A stretch of DNA of 10,056 nucleotides from Gamarada debralockiae (taxonomy: Eukaryota; Ascomycota; Leotiomycetes; Helotiales; Hyphodiscaceae). Positions 1 through 7,900 of this stretch are shown here, piece by piece. The notes under the pieces were generated by a model. The model did not search any database and was not told the DNA's origin. It saw only the letters and a program-made list of their open reading frames with translations. The position numbers and the translations under genes were made by a program. The stretch's first letter is position 1. Each line of letters opens with the position of its first letter. The DNA is taken from positions 1-10,056 of the forward strand of contig NXFV01000830.1 of NCBI GenBank assembly GCA_002803225.1, read 5' to 3'.

Positions 1-363
1 CGCACTCTTCGGACCTGAGGCATCTGCCATAGCCACCCCAGACTCCGATTAGCGCCAGTCTGCTGCCTTGTCGCAACTTCAAATTCGCCCGCATTCAGAC
101 GACCCCAAACACAACATCAACCCCTACATTCCAAAACGTTGCTGCGCATTCAAAATCCATCAAACCCTCATCGCGAAATCAAGTAGATTGTCGCGACCTA
201 CACAGTGTCGACCGTATCGCAAAATCAAGTTGATTTCGCGTCGCGCAAACGAAAGCTGAGACACTGTAACAAGTCGTAATCACAAGGCTGCGAACATATC
301 TAGGCGCAAACGATAACGACTTAGAGAGAGGGCGGGATCATCAAGATATCAATATTGCTTGTT
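1..363. other. Upstream noncoding region of the nucleoside-hydrolase-like gene
   Basis: I see no convincing coding sequence here. The only open frame (68-259) starts on TTG, is basic and low in complexity, and matches no family I know. The region contains a pair of quasi-palindromic elements, listed separately. It probably holds the promoter and 5' UTR of the gene starting at 364, but I see no clear TATA box. Confidence 0.5.
171..240. repeat. Tandem pair of quasi-palindromic elements
   Basis: Copy 1 (171-195) and copy 2 (217-240) share TCGC-AAATCAAGT-GATT-TCGCG, with two substitutions and one single-base gap. Their starts are 46 bp apart. Copy 2 is a dyad: 218-228 pairs with 230-240 around a central G, with one mismatch in 11. 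Copy 1 is a poorer dyad bounded by TCGCGA at both ends (171-176 and 191-196). Two spaced dyads upstream of an ORF suggest sites for a dimeric regulator, but that role is inference. Confidence 0.5.
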
Positions 364-1749
364 ATGGAAGCTGGGAACGGCGCGGCCATCGATTCAAGTT
401 CGAGAAATCTATCTGGGCGCATAGCTGGGAAAAAGGAAAGCTTACCTCACGTGGGTAAACGATCAGACCTTGCCGGCACTCAAAATCGACGACAATATTC
501 ACTACCAGCCTGGTTCAATAGAATGCGCTTGCGTTGGTCAACTCGAAGTCAACGCCCTACAAGAACAATGATTCCTAAGGGCCTCTCCGAGCAAGAGAGA
601 TCGCACTATGAGACCCTTATCGACTTGGTCGAGGCAAACCCCGACCGGAAGCAGCCTCGTGTCGTTGTAATCACCGACCTAGCGAAAGACTATGATGACT
701 TGGCGGCTATGGTTATACTGAAAGAACTTCATCGACTTGGAGTCGTTAAACTTCTCGGCTTCATCGCAAACCTCATGCCCGCAAACAAGCGTGCCCAGTT
801 CGGTCGAGGAGCCCTTGATTCACTCGGCCTCCAGAGCATTCCTATTGCGCAAGGTACCTCTGGGTTCCCAAGATCGGCCCGGAGGAAGCATGATGAGCTG
901 CCTTATGAGTTTGACTGTGATTTCATGGCCAACGACGGCAGGGTTAGCAATGAAGGAGGCGGTGAAGAACTTCTTCGCAAGCTCTGCGACGAGGCTGTCA
1001 AAACTAAACAAAAGCTAACGCTGGTGCTTATTTCATCATTGGAAGACATATACACCTTTTCCCGCAATCAGCCAGAGCTTCTGAAAAATGCAGTCTCAAA
1101 TATTATTCTCCAGGGTGGCTACACGATATCCGCGGACGGTAAACTTGAACCAGACGAGGCTGCCAACAATAATCGCTATGATCTAGACGCAGCGAAAGAA
1201 TTCCACACCTTCATGCAGGAAAACGAAATCGAATCTACTGTCTACACGAAAGTCGCTGCCTTTGCTACGCCACTAACCTCAGATCTATTCGCTGAGATGG
1301 CCGAGACCAATCATCCCCTGGGAAAACATCTCAGAAAAGTTCAGGTATCTCAAGATCTTTCATTCTACAAAACCGCTTCAAATTCCATCCCGGAGAAGCG
1401 GTTTGCGCCATTCATGGATCAGAAATGGTTCTTGGAGAACAAAACTGCCTGGTTCGACTCACCACATCCACCAAACACTCCATATCCAGATGGAGAGAAA
1501 GTCGTTCCGTGGCTCACGAAGGTCATCGTGTATGACGCTTTAGCTGCCCTGGGTGCTTCCGGCCCCGATGCCCTCGAAGCCTTGAAAGTCCTTACCCATA
1601 ACGATATCCCACCTCACTCGATTCACCAGATCGTAGGCTTTGCTGGACCTCCCAGTGATCCCGGAGTGGACTCAGAACAGATGGCGAGTGTTCTATCAGC
1701 TCTCTTGAAGGGCTCTCTTTTGTCTTGTCCACCGCAAGGCAATCGCTGA
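364..1749 (+). CDS. Nucleoside-hydrolase-fold protein (IU_nuc_hydro-like), 461 aa
   Basis: The protein resembles inosine/uridine-preferring nucleoside hydrolases, which cleave the N-glycosidic bond of ribonucleosides using a calcium-binding aspartate cluster. The N-terminal strand is followed by D105-L-A-K-D-Y-D111-D112, matching the family's DxDxxxDD loop, although the second Asp of that motif is Ala. A segment with LISSLEDIYTF and IILQGGY fits the family core. N268-N-N-R-Y-D-L-D-A-A fits the conserved Asn and DPEAA region, and Y390-D391-A-L-A-A-L fits the C-terminal HDPLA motif with His replaced by Tyr. The frame also opens at TTG 355, but 364 is the first ATG (purine at -3, G at +4). The first ~95 residues are a basic extension outside the domain, and ATG 568 (residue 69) would remove most of it. 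Substrate and activity are unproven. No intron is needed. Confidence 0.8.
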   Translation: MEAGNGAAIDSSSRNLSGRIAGKKESLPHVGKRSDLAGTQNRRQYSLPAWFNRMRLRWSTRSQRPTRTMIPKGLSEQERSHYETLIDLVEANPDRKQPRVVVITDLAKDYDDLAAMVILKELHRLGVVKLLGFIANLMPANKRAQFGRGALDSLGLQSIPIAQGTSGFPRSARRKHDELPYEFDCDFMANDGRVSNEGGGEELLRKLCDEAVKTKQKLTLVLISSLEDIYTFSRNQPELLKNAVSNIILQGGYTISADGKLEPDEAANNNRYDLDAAKEFHTFMQENEIESTVYTKVAAFATPLTSDLFAEMAETNHPLGKHLRKVQVSQDLSFYKTASNSIPEKRFAPFMDQKWFLENKTAWFDSPHPPNTPYPDGEKVVPWLTKVIVYDALAALGASGPDALEALKVLTHNDIPPHSIHQIVGFAGPPSDPGVDSEQMASVLSALLKGSLLSCPPQGNR

Positions 1750-2228
1750 ATCTCTGATGTTCTGTATATGTGGATAAATGGATTCTCACTCATTCTCGCG
1801 AATGAAGGCACGGCTGAAAGGGGCGGTCGATCTTGGAGGAGACATGAGTCACATGACGGGCATTTCTGGATAGGGAGGAACCTACCTCCAATGTATTTAA
1901 AGTCCGCTTGGGATCTCAAAAGTCAAACCCGCGAATCTCTGCAAATCGGGCCGAGGACGAGTTCTTTGGTTGAGCTTCTCTAAAAGCCGCTTGACAGCTA
2001 TATGGCAGCTGCGAGTGACCGAGAGGGGAAAACATCATGGAAGAATCACGATGCCTTCACTACACGCCGCATACTCCGATTGATGGATATGGGGTCGCGC
2101 ATGTTAGATTTAAATCGTCATGCGCTTTGGTATTGTTCGAGATTTCTCAAGATTACAATTAAATTCCGGCGCCCTTACGTACAACTTATGATCATGCATG
2201 TTGTTTTTAATCTGTAGACGTGAACTAA
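1750..2228. other. Intergenic, no gene seen
   Basis: This stretch holds the 3' flank of the nucleoside-hydrolase-like gene. Open frames at 1768-1983 and 2002-2217 are short and show no family signature. I see no RNA gene. The right edge meets the transposon-like element at 2229. Confidence 0.5.
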
Positions 2229-2537
2229 GGGCCTGTTTGGCAGCAGTCAACTAAGAGCGATTATTACTATTACTAGCCAGATTATTAGCGATTATTCGAA
2301 GGTTATTCTTTCCTTAAGTGGCCGGTGCGAGAAGAACATCAAAATTTTTTAAGTTTCTTGTTTTTACTTTATTCTTTAATATTATTAATTAACAAAAATA
2401 GTTAATAAGTTTTTAGATAAGGAATAATAAAGGAAATATCATAAAATTAATTATTATTGCTTAAAAAAATTAAAGAAAATTTTTTTATTTAATTATATTA
2501 AAAAATAAAAGATTAATTTAAAATTTATTGATTTGAG

Positions 2538-2559
2538 TGAAACTCCGAGAGGAGTTTCA
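2538..2559. repeat. Perfect 9-bp hairpin with GAGA loop and T tract
   Basis: TGAAACTCC (2538-2546) and GGAGTTTCA (2551-2559) are perfect complements around a GAGA tetraloop, a member of the GNRA class. A run of T residues follows at once. The hairpin lies inside the AT-rich core of the transposon-like element and is the only GC-containing block there. Confidence 0.7.
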
Positions 2560-2583
2560 TTTTTTCTATATGGGAGATTATTG

Positions 2584-2610
2584 TCTAGATTATTCAAATA
2601 ATAATCTAGA
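2584..2610. repeat. Perfect 11-bp inverted repeat inside the MITE
   Basis: TCTAGATTATT (2584-2594) and AATAATCTAGA (2600-2610) are perfect complements with a 5-nt spacer. The arms share the AGATTATT word with the subterminal repeats of the element, which suggests repeated transposase-recognition words or an internal rearrangement. Confidence 0.7.
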
Positions 2611-2684
2611 GCTTCAACTTTTGGTAAAAGTAATTTATTTAATAATCTGGGCGATAATCTGAAGCGTTTTCAGCTGCCAAACAG

Positions 2685-3047
2685 TAAGTGTGCCAGACTG
2701 AGTCGCTTCGTCAGTATACTCTGATCTGGATTGACCTACTCCACTTGGTATTGTATTTTGAATTTCTCCAACGCCCTGCTGAGCTTACACTTTACCACAA
2801 ATATCTCTTTAAATCGCCAACCTCCAAGTGGATTCTCCATACTCTTGCTTTTGCGAAGAAGCCCTATGTTCAGGGTTCTTATTGACAAAATAATCAGTCG
2901 TGGACACCTTCATAACCGAGCCTGTTGTAACCGCCCAACATGCACAGAGTGCATTATTATCCTTGCCTTCTCGTATCAAGCCTTCCTGATCCCTGGAAGT
3001 TTCCAGGGCCCGAAGCCATCTCATTGACCCTCTGGGCGAGTGGCTGA
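2685..3047. other. Intergenic region upstream of the HET gene
   Basis: No supported gene. Two overlapping open frames (2688-2885 and 2731-3027) have no recognisable content. A perfect 8-bp inverted repeat, CCCTGGAA/TTCCAGGG with a 2-nt spacer, sits at 2991-3008. Promoter elements for the HET gene presumably lie here, but none is clear. Confidence 0.4.
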
Positions 3048-3180
3048 ATGACCTGCGATTATGATCGCAGGGGGTAAGTCTTGTTTTTCCCTTCCCCGAA
3101 ATTGACTTCCTTCTGTTTTAATTGCCAAATGATAAGTAAAAATCTTCTCGGTGACCAAGAGTGCTTGCCTTCATGTTTAG
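3048..3180 (+). other. Possible alternative first exon and intron of the HET gene
   Basis: ATG at 3048 opens a short exon (3048-3073) coding MTCDYDRRG (the last codon is split by the junction). It ends at a consensus donor, GTAAGT (3074-3079). An acceptor, TTTAG, ends at 3180. Splicing out 3074-3180 (107 bp) joins the exon in phase to R-R-F-T-Y, the frame of the HET protein, and replaces the ATG at 3173. The unspliced start at 3173 has T at -3, a weak context. Both models are possible, and a 5' UTR intron is a third option. A 7-bp hairpin (CTGCGAT/ATCGCAG, 3053-3070) lies within this exon. Confidence 0.35.
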
Positions 3181-5101
3181 GCGTCGATTTACATACGGTT
3201 CCGGTAGGCCACTGTCGAACGGACAAATACGTCTCATAACGCTCCTTGCTGGAGGAGACCCGAGCATCATCAAGTGTCGATTGCACACCGCAAATCTATC
3301 GGCAGACCCTCGATATGAAGCACTATCGTATGAATGGGGAATTGCTGGGAGCGAAAATACGATACTTCTCAACGACAAGAAATTTACCGTCCGGCGCAAT
3401 CTTTCGCTAGCGCTCAGTCATCTACGAGACCCTTCCCACGAACGAGTCCTATGGATTGACGCCATTTGCATCAACCAAAACGACGACTCGGAGAAAAGCG
3501 CGCAGATAGAACAGATGGGAAGAGTGTATTCACAAGCAGCGAGGGTAATGGTCTGGCTCGGACTGGCCAACAGAGACAGTGACATTGCTCTCGGATTTCT
3601 CAATCGACTGGCGACAGAATCTCTCATAGATGACGAAACAATCACCTCCACTATTGAAGCCAGTCGAAGCTACCCTCCCAGGGTGGATGCTGCATTGAGC
3701 CAAACGCTGAACGGGGCACCCTACTGGTATCGTCTATGGATTCTGCAAGAGGTTTTACTTGCAAGAAATGATATAATCCTCTGCTTTGGCCACGATCGTA
3801 TATCTTGGGATATTCTTAGTTTGGGAATAACCCGCCTCAGACGTTACCTAGGGAATGTGTCACGACAACCGGGACTCAAAGGCATAGTCAACTGTTCAGA
3901 TCTTCGCATCGCAGTGGAGCTTGGTGGAGCAGCGTGTATGTACGATATCAGAAGTGCGCAGAAACTAGATCCGCCATCCGATGAATCTTCTACCCGTGTT
4001 ACCCCACCTACAAATACTCTCAGATCTGTTCTGGGTTTAGCACAGCGAGCCTATTGTCACAAATTAGAGGATAAGATCTACGGTCTTCTTGGAATGACGG
4101 ACTTTAATATGCCCGTCAATTACCGGAAGGAAATGTTTGACATTTATTCTGAGGCACTTCAATGCTTCAGGAGCGCCCTCCTAATGCGGCCTTCGGATCC
4201 CCATGAGATATATACGGCGAGGCTCAGTCAAATCTTTCAGAACCTTCTGAAAGGCCCGATACCTCTGAACAGCCTTACTCGCGTAGTCTCCTGCGTTCGA
4301 ATGTCGGGCGTTTTATCTGGTGAAATCATTCAGGTGGATGGTGGACCTGAAACTTTACCCCAAGATCCGGAAATCCCCGATCACGGCAGAAAGATTTATA
4401 TGGATCAGGAAGAGCGGGAAACAGATCTTGAAGAGAGGCTTCGGCGTATCCTGCTCTTGTACGAAGAATCAACTGGCTACAAAGCTGGAGCATCGCAGGA
4501 ACGTATAGCATCTGGGCCTTATGGGCTTTCTGTCTGCCCAGAGAATCATCTGGTCCTGCCATGCATTCCCCATTACTTTCAGGCTATTAGAAGAGCCGGG
4601 AGTAACGATACCAAGGAACAGGTTCCCAAAAATGTCCCTCGACTGGGATCAGTGCCTACCAGGAGCACCATACATCTTTTACACCGTTGCGAGCCTCAAC
4701 TGTTTGTTGCTTCGTCCATAAGGGGACCCATCTCTTCAGAGGCAGTTACAGAGAACACTTTGGATCCGCTTATAGGATTTGCTACCCCTGATGCCCAGAT
4801 TGGAGATAATCTTGTTCAATTCTTAGAGACAGACGTTTGTCTTGTCGTTCGAAATTCAAGAGAGGGAGAGTACAGGTTTGTGGGTTGTGCAAGCATTCCC
4901 AGAGCAGGTGACACTTCGACAGATCTAAATGTACAGAAAGAAGCAATACATATAGACCATTGCTGGATTCGCGGTTCTGCACCGAACTACCTCCAATTCC
5001 AGAGTGCTTTCCAGGATACAATCGGATACGGAGTTGACATTCTGATTGATGTTGAAACTTTGCAGTTTATAACGAGCATTGGGCTACAATATGACTTTTA
5101 A
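3173..5101 (+). CDS. HET-domain (heterokaryon incompatibility) protein, 642 aa
   Basis: HET-domain proteins act in fungal non-self recognition. In known incompatibility genes they trigger cell death after fusion of unlike strains; most family members are uncharacterised. The three blocks of the domain are present in order: Y48-EALSYEWG, L93-WIDAICINQNDD followed by Q-IEQMGRVYSQAARVMVWLG, and W189-ILQEVLLARN. The downstream region typical of these proteins also fits: L298-EDKIYGLLGM, then VNYRKEMFDIYSEAL, and a late EYRFVGCASI segment where relatives often have a Gly-rich motif. No signal peptide, membrane helix, NACHT or WD repeats are visible. The length is normal for single-domain HET proteins. 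The ORF is also open from GTG 3161, but 3173 is the first ATG; see the alternative first exon at 3048. A transposon-like element lies ~0.5 kb upstream. The allorecognition role is inferred from family only. Confidence 0.85.
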   Translation: MFRRRFTYGSGRPLSNGQIRLITLLAGGDPSIIKCRLHTANLSADPRYEALSYEWGIAGSENTILLNDKKFTVRRNLSLALSHLRDPSHERVLWIDAICINQNDDSEKSAQIEQMGRVYSQAARVMVWLGLANRDSDIALGFLNRLATESLIDDETITSTIEASRSYPPRVDAALSQTLNGAPYWYRLWILQEVLLARNDIILCFGHDRISWDILSLGITRLRRYLGNVSRQPGLKGIVNCSDLRIAVELGGAACMYDIRSAQKLDPPSDESSTRVTPPTNTLRSVLGLAQRAYCHKLEDKIYGLLGMTDFNMPVNYRKEMFDIYSEALQCFRSALLMRPSDPHEIYTARLSQIFQNLLKGPIPLNSLTRVVSCVRMSGVLSGEIIQVDGGPETLPQDPEIPDHGRKIYMDQEERETDLEERLRRILLLYEESTGYKAGASQERIASGPYGLSVCPENHLVLPCIPHYFQAIRRAGSNDTKEQVPKNVPRLGSVPTRSTIHLLHRCEPQLFVASSIRGPISSEAVTENTLDPLIGFATPDAQIGDNLVQFLETDVCLVVRNSREGEYRFVGCASIPRAGDTSTDLNVQKEAIHIDHCWIRGSAPNYLQFQSAFQDTIGYGVDILIDVETLQFITSIGLQYDF

Positions 5102-5781
5102 GAGATTCCGTTATGTAAAGCAGGAGTTGGATTGTTCCTATTATTTCTACTTAAGGGAATTGGGATCTTGAATGGATTTTGATTGATGGGAATGATGCCA
5201 GTCAATGGACATTGGTGGTAGGGGGTAGGCCGCTGATCAAGAGGGACTTTCTCAATCAATGTTTGCCATGGGGAATAGAATCAGACATAATAGTTCACCG
5301 GCAATGGGATAGAAATGCGGTTCAAGAAGCCTTTCTTCGTTTCAACCTACGGAGAACAAAGTCTGATAGAGCCTATAAGGACTAAACCCAATTGAGCTGA
5401 CACCACGCATGGCTGCAGGGATCGACGCCCCGTGTGCCAAAGAAGCTTAGCACTGTGACATGGCCATTATGCAAATTGCGCAGCACAGACACAGCCCCGA
5501 ACGTCCAAAAAAATATCCCGAGAACTTGGGGAGAGACTTTTCTCGATGGTGCAATGAATACCCAGGCGATTGTCACATAAAGCCTCCCAGCATTCTACGA
5601 CTGACTCCCTGCATTTCTCTGGCCTCTTATTGCTCTTTGTTGCACAGCCTATTTAGGCAACTCTTGGCGCTAGCAGAAGGCTCTATAGCTTCACTGCTTC
5701 AGCCTCTGTCACAGCAGCCGCCGGGTGTACCCGATAATCTGGAGCCTTTTCTTCAGTCTCGATCCAGTTTATTTCCTGGAA
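5102..5781. other. Intergenic region between the HET and CorA-like genes
   Basis: No supported gene. A 112-codon frame opens at ATG 5460 and overlaps the first exon of the CorA-like gene in another frame, without family resemblance. An open frame at 5179-5385 starts on TTG only. Immediately after the HET stop, an overlapping 26-codon frame begins at ATG 5091; I treat it as chance. The second half presumably holds the promoter and 5' leader of the transporter gene. Confidence 0.45.
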
Positions 5782-7664
5782 ATGACAACCTCGAATAACT
5801 CTGACGCTCGCACCGATAAGATCGACATCATGGAGTTGCCTCCCCGCGGTCCAAGCCGGCAGTCGTCCAGCTTTGAGAAACCATGCTCCCAAGCCGAAGT
5901 CCCGGTCAACTGCGATAGGCCATTATCAAGGAAGGCAACACACAACCCAAATGCCCTTCCGCACCGCGATGGCACCAAAAGTGATGACTATTATCTTGGA
6001 GACTTGTATGATAATGAAATCAATCGTTCCATGTGGGCGATTGACACGTAAGAACCGGCGTCCAATTTGTCTACGAGTTAGTTGCTAACACCCTCTTAGG
6101 AGATCCAGGCCATATCTGAGCTATGTGAAGTCTCTTTCTAAAGGATGGCCCCACATCACTTGGCTTGCCGATTTCATGGAAGTGGGCACCTCGCCGTTGA
6201 AATGGAAGAATCTCGACGAAACAGAGATTGAGCGTCGTGCGAAGCTCACAAGAATCGCTATTCTTGACTTCTCTCCAACCTCGGAACCCACACGAAAGGA
6301 TTGGAAAGATGTTCAGCGCAGTGAGCAGCTCAAACAACTTCTGGCTGACCCCAACTTCAATCAAGATCCCAGCTTCGCTCGCATCTTCATCGTTGAAGAT
6401 CTTTCGAGAGATGTCATCGAAGCTTTGGGCGCCCATTTCGATATCGATCCACTCTTCTTTCGCAGTCAAATCAGTGACTATCTCTGGTACAAAATTCGAG
6501 ATCCTTGGGTGGAATTGAATGATCTAGAATATATCGCTAGTGAACGGAACTTCTTTACCATGCGATACATGAGGCCTAGATACTTCACAAGTGAAGACTC
6601 AATCAACGACGCAAAGAAAGAACTCGGCAGTTTTAACGTGTTACGACGCCTTGAACAAGATCTCAGCTGGAAGGTTCGTGAAGAGCGGAAGCCCAAGGGT
6701 CCCACAGTGGGTGTAGTAAGAAGCAAGGCATCGATCTGGATCCGGAAAAACAAGCCAAATGAGAAAGGCATAGTCGGTAAGTCTACAACCTTGCCACTGT
6801 GGGCTTTGGCTAATCGAAGGAGGAATCTTACTGGTCGATCCTACACTCAGCAAAGGATACCCACTCTGGGGCGGCCCCCGCAATCTCCAACCTTGTCCAA
6901 GTATGCACGTCAAGCCACCTCCTGAGTCAGCCCCTCGTACATCCCTCTTCGAAGACATCATCCATTACACAATGATGATGTCCAAAGAGGACCTCTTGTC
7001 TTTCGAAAAGCAAAGCAGTGCTTTAAGCATCCCAATTCTCAGCGTTGTGGCAACTGAATGGCTCACGGTCGTCAACTACATCACCACGGGCCTCACTCAA
7101 ATTGAGTGGGAACTTGAGCATCCTGAGTACCGCAAGGATGATCCTATCGGCCTCGATAGCGCATTGGAACGGCTCCATCCTCTCCGTCGTCTCATTCCCG
7201 TGTACCGAAAATTCATCAAGGAAGTCCTCGCCACGATCTTGGCCACTTCGAACTTGAAATCCACTCCTGAAAAGCCATGCCATCTCCGGAAACTACGCTC
7301 AGAGTTCGAATCCATCCTCGACCGCATTGACCGGCTTCAGATCCGAACACAGAACATCATAAGCCTCGCAACGGCAATCATCTCGATCGACGAAAACAAA
7401 CGCGCCATGAAGATGAATAAGAACTTGGTGCGAGTGACCTATCTCGCAGTCGTATTCGTTCCCGTCCAGTTTGTCTCAAGCTTCTTCAGCATGACTCCCG
7501 ATCTTGGATCTTTGAATCAGACGTTTTGGGTTTACTTCGTTGTGGCTGTGCCCTTGACGGCTTTGTGTCTGACGATTGCTGATCCTCCTCGGGTGGTGAG
7601 AACTTTCAAGAAGTTGAGTCACAAAGGCCGTGGAATGTTAGGCTTTAAAGGGAAGGAGACCTGA
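5782..7664 (+). CDS. CorA-like metal ion transporter family protein, three exons, 595 aa
   Basis: Exons 5782-6047, 6100-6776 and 6820-7664 join in phase to 595 codons plus stop. The protein has the CorA plan: a long soluble N-terminal domain, then two membrane helices at the C-terminus (about 523-539 and 550-568) and a short basic tail. The soluble part contains H201-FDIDPLFF, a segment common in fungal CorA-like proteins, and later a GILLVDPTLSKGYPLW stretch at the third-exon junction. CorA channels carry Mg2+ or related divalent ions as pentamers. The signature GMN at the end of helix 1 is here S538-M539-T540, so transport and selectivity are uncertain. The start is the first ATG in frame (G at -3); an open frame from GTG 5725 adds no Met. 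The second intron can be retained without breaking the frame until 6925, which would yield a protein lacking both helices. Confidence 0.85.
6048..6099 (+). other. Intron 1 of the CorA-like gene (52 bp)
   Basis: The donor is GTAAGA (6048), the branch-point-like GCTAACA lies at 6084-6090, and the acceptor is TTAG, ending at 6099. Splicing joins MWAIDT to RSRPYLSYVKS without a frame break, whereas reading through hits TAA at once (6049-6051 region). All three signals are near consensus for filamentous fungi. Confidence 0.85.
6777..6819 (+). other. Intron 2 of the CorA-like gene (43 or 46 bp)
   Basis: The donor is GTAAGT (6777-6782). The acceptor region reads AAGGAG (6817-6822), a tandem NAGNAG, so the intron ends at 6819 or 6822. 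Both choices keep the frame and differ by one Gly, giving KGIVGGILLVDP or KGIVGILLVDP. A CTAAT branch-like motif lies at 6810-6814, only 6 or 9 nt from the acceptor. Confidence 0.75.
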
Positions 7665-7759
7665 TCACGAATTCCTTCTCCAAATTGCAGCATTGCATCA
7701 AATTGGTTCATAGCACGGAGTTTGGAATACATAAACCCGAAGGTCGATACATCCGCCAT

Positions 7760-7765
7760 AATAAA
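7760..7765 (+). promoter_or_regulatory. Possible polyadenylation signal AATAAA
   Basis: AATAAA lies about 95 bp past the stop of the CorA-like gene and before the convergent HAP3-like gene. Spacing suits a fungal 3' UTR, but this hexamer is common and is not strictly required in fungi. Confidence 0.3.
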
Positions 7766-7900
7766 TCCTCCAACAAATTAGAATCCTACCCATGGTTTCT
7801 TTCCCTTTTACAAGCTCACGCATCCGTATCCATTTCCCGGTCTGTTTCTCTCCTCGGTAGATTGCTCCTGCGCAAATCAATAAGGTGTATTACTCACTTC

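Larger units (their letters stand above)
2229..2684. mobile_element. MITE candidate (non-autonomous DNA transposon)
   Basis: The left end GGGCCTGTTTGGCAGC (2229-2244) and right end GCTGCCAAACAG (2673-2684) form a perfect 12-bp terminal inverted repeat, with four extra bases at the left. Both ends are flanked by TAA (2226-2228 and 2685-2687), a possible 3-bp target duplication. Subterminal sequence is also inverted: CCAGATTATTA near 2278 on the left, and its complement TAATAATCTGG near 2640 on the right. The ~200-bp core (2341-2540) is extremely AT-rich and has no coding capacity. A 3-bp TAA duplication and GGGCC-type end would suit the PIF/Harbinger superfamily, but the asymmetric ends leave that open. 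Confidence 0.65.

Noticed and set aside
2538..2566. Rho-independent terminator
   Set aside because: The shape fits, but the window is clearly fungal and no transcription unit ends there; kept only as a hairpin.
2688..3027. Two overlapping plus-strand frames between the MITE and the HET gene
   Set aside because: No motif, no ATG-led conserved core, and the composition looks noncoding.
3028..3110. tRNA-like look (GAGTGGCTGAATG followed by a hairpin)
   Set aside because: The D-arm resemblance is not backed by an acceptor stem or a T-arm GGTTCGA, and the anticodon-like loop has the wrong size.
5179..5385. 68-codon frame after the HET gene
   Set aside because: It starts only at TTG and matches nothing I know; no splice signal links it convincingly to the HET gene.
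5460..5798. 112-codon ATG-started frame upstream of the CorA-like gene
   Set aside because: It runs into the first CorA-like exon in another frame, shows no family motif and lacks a protein-like composition; probably chance.
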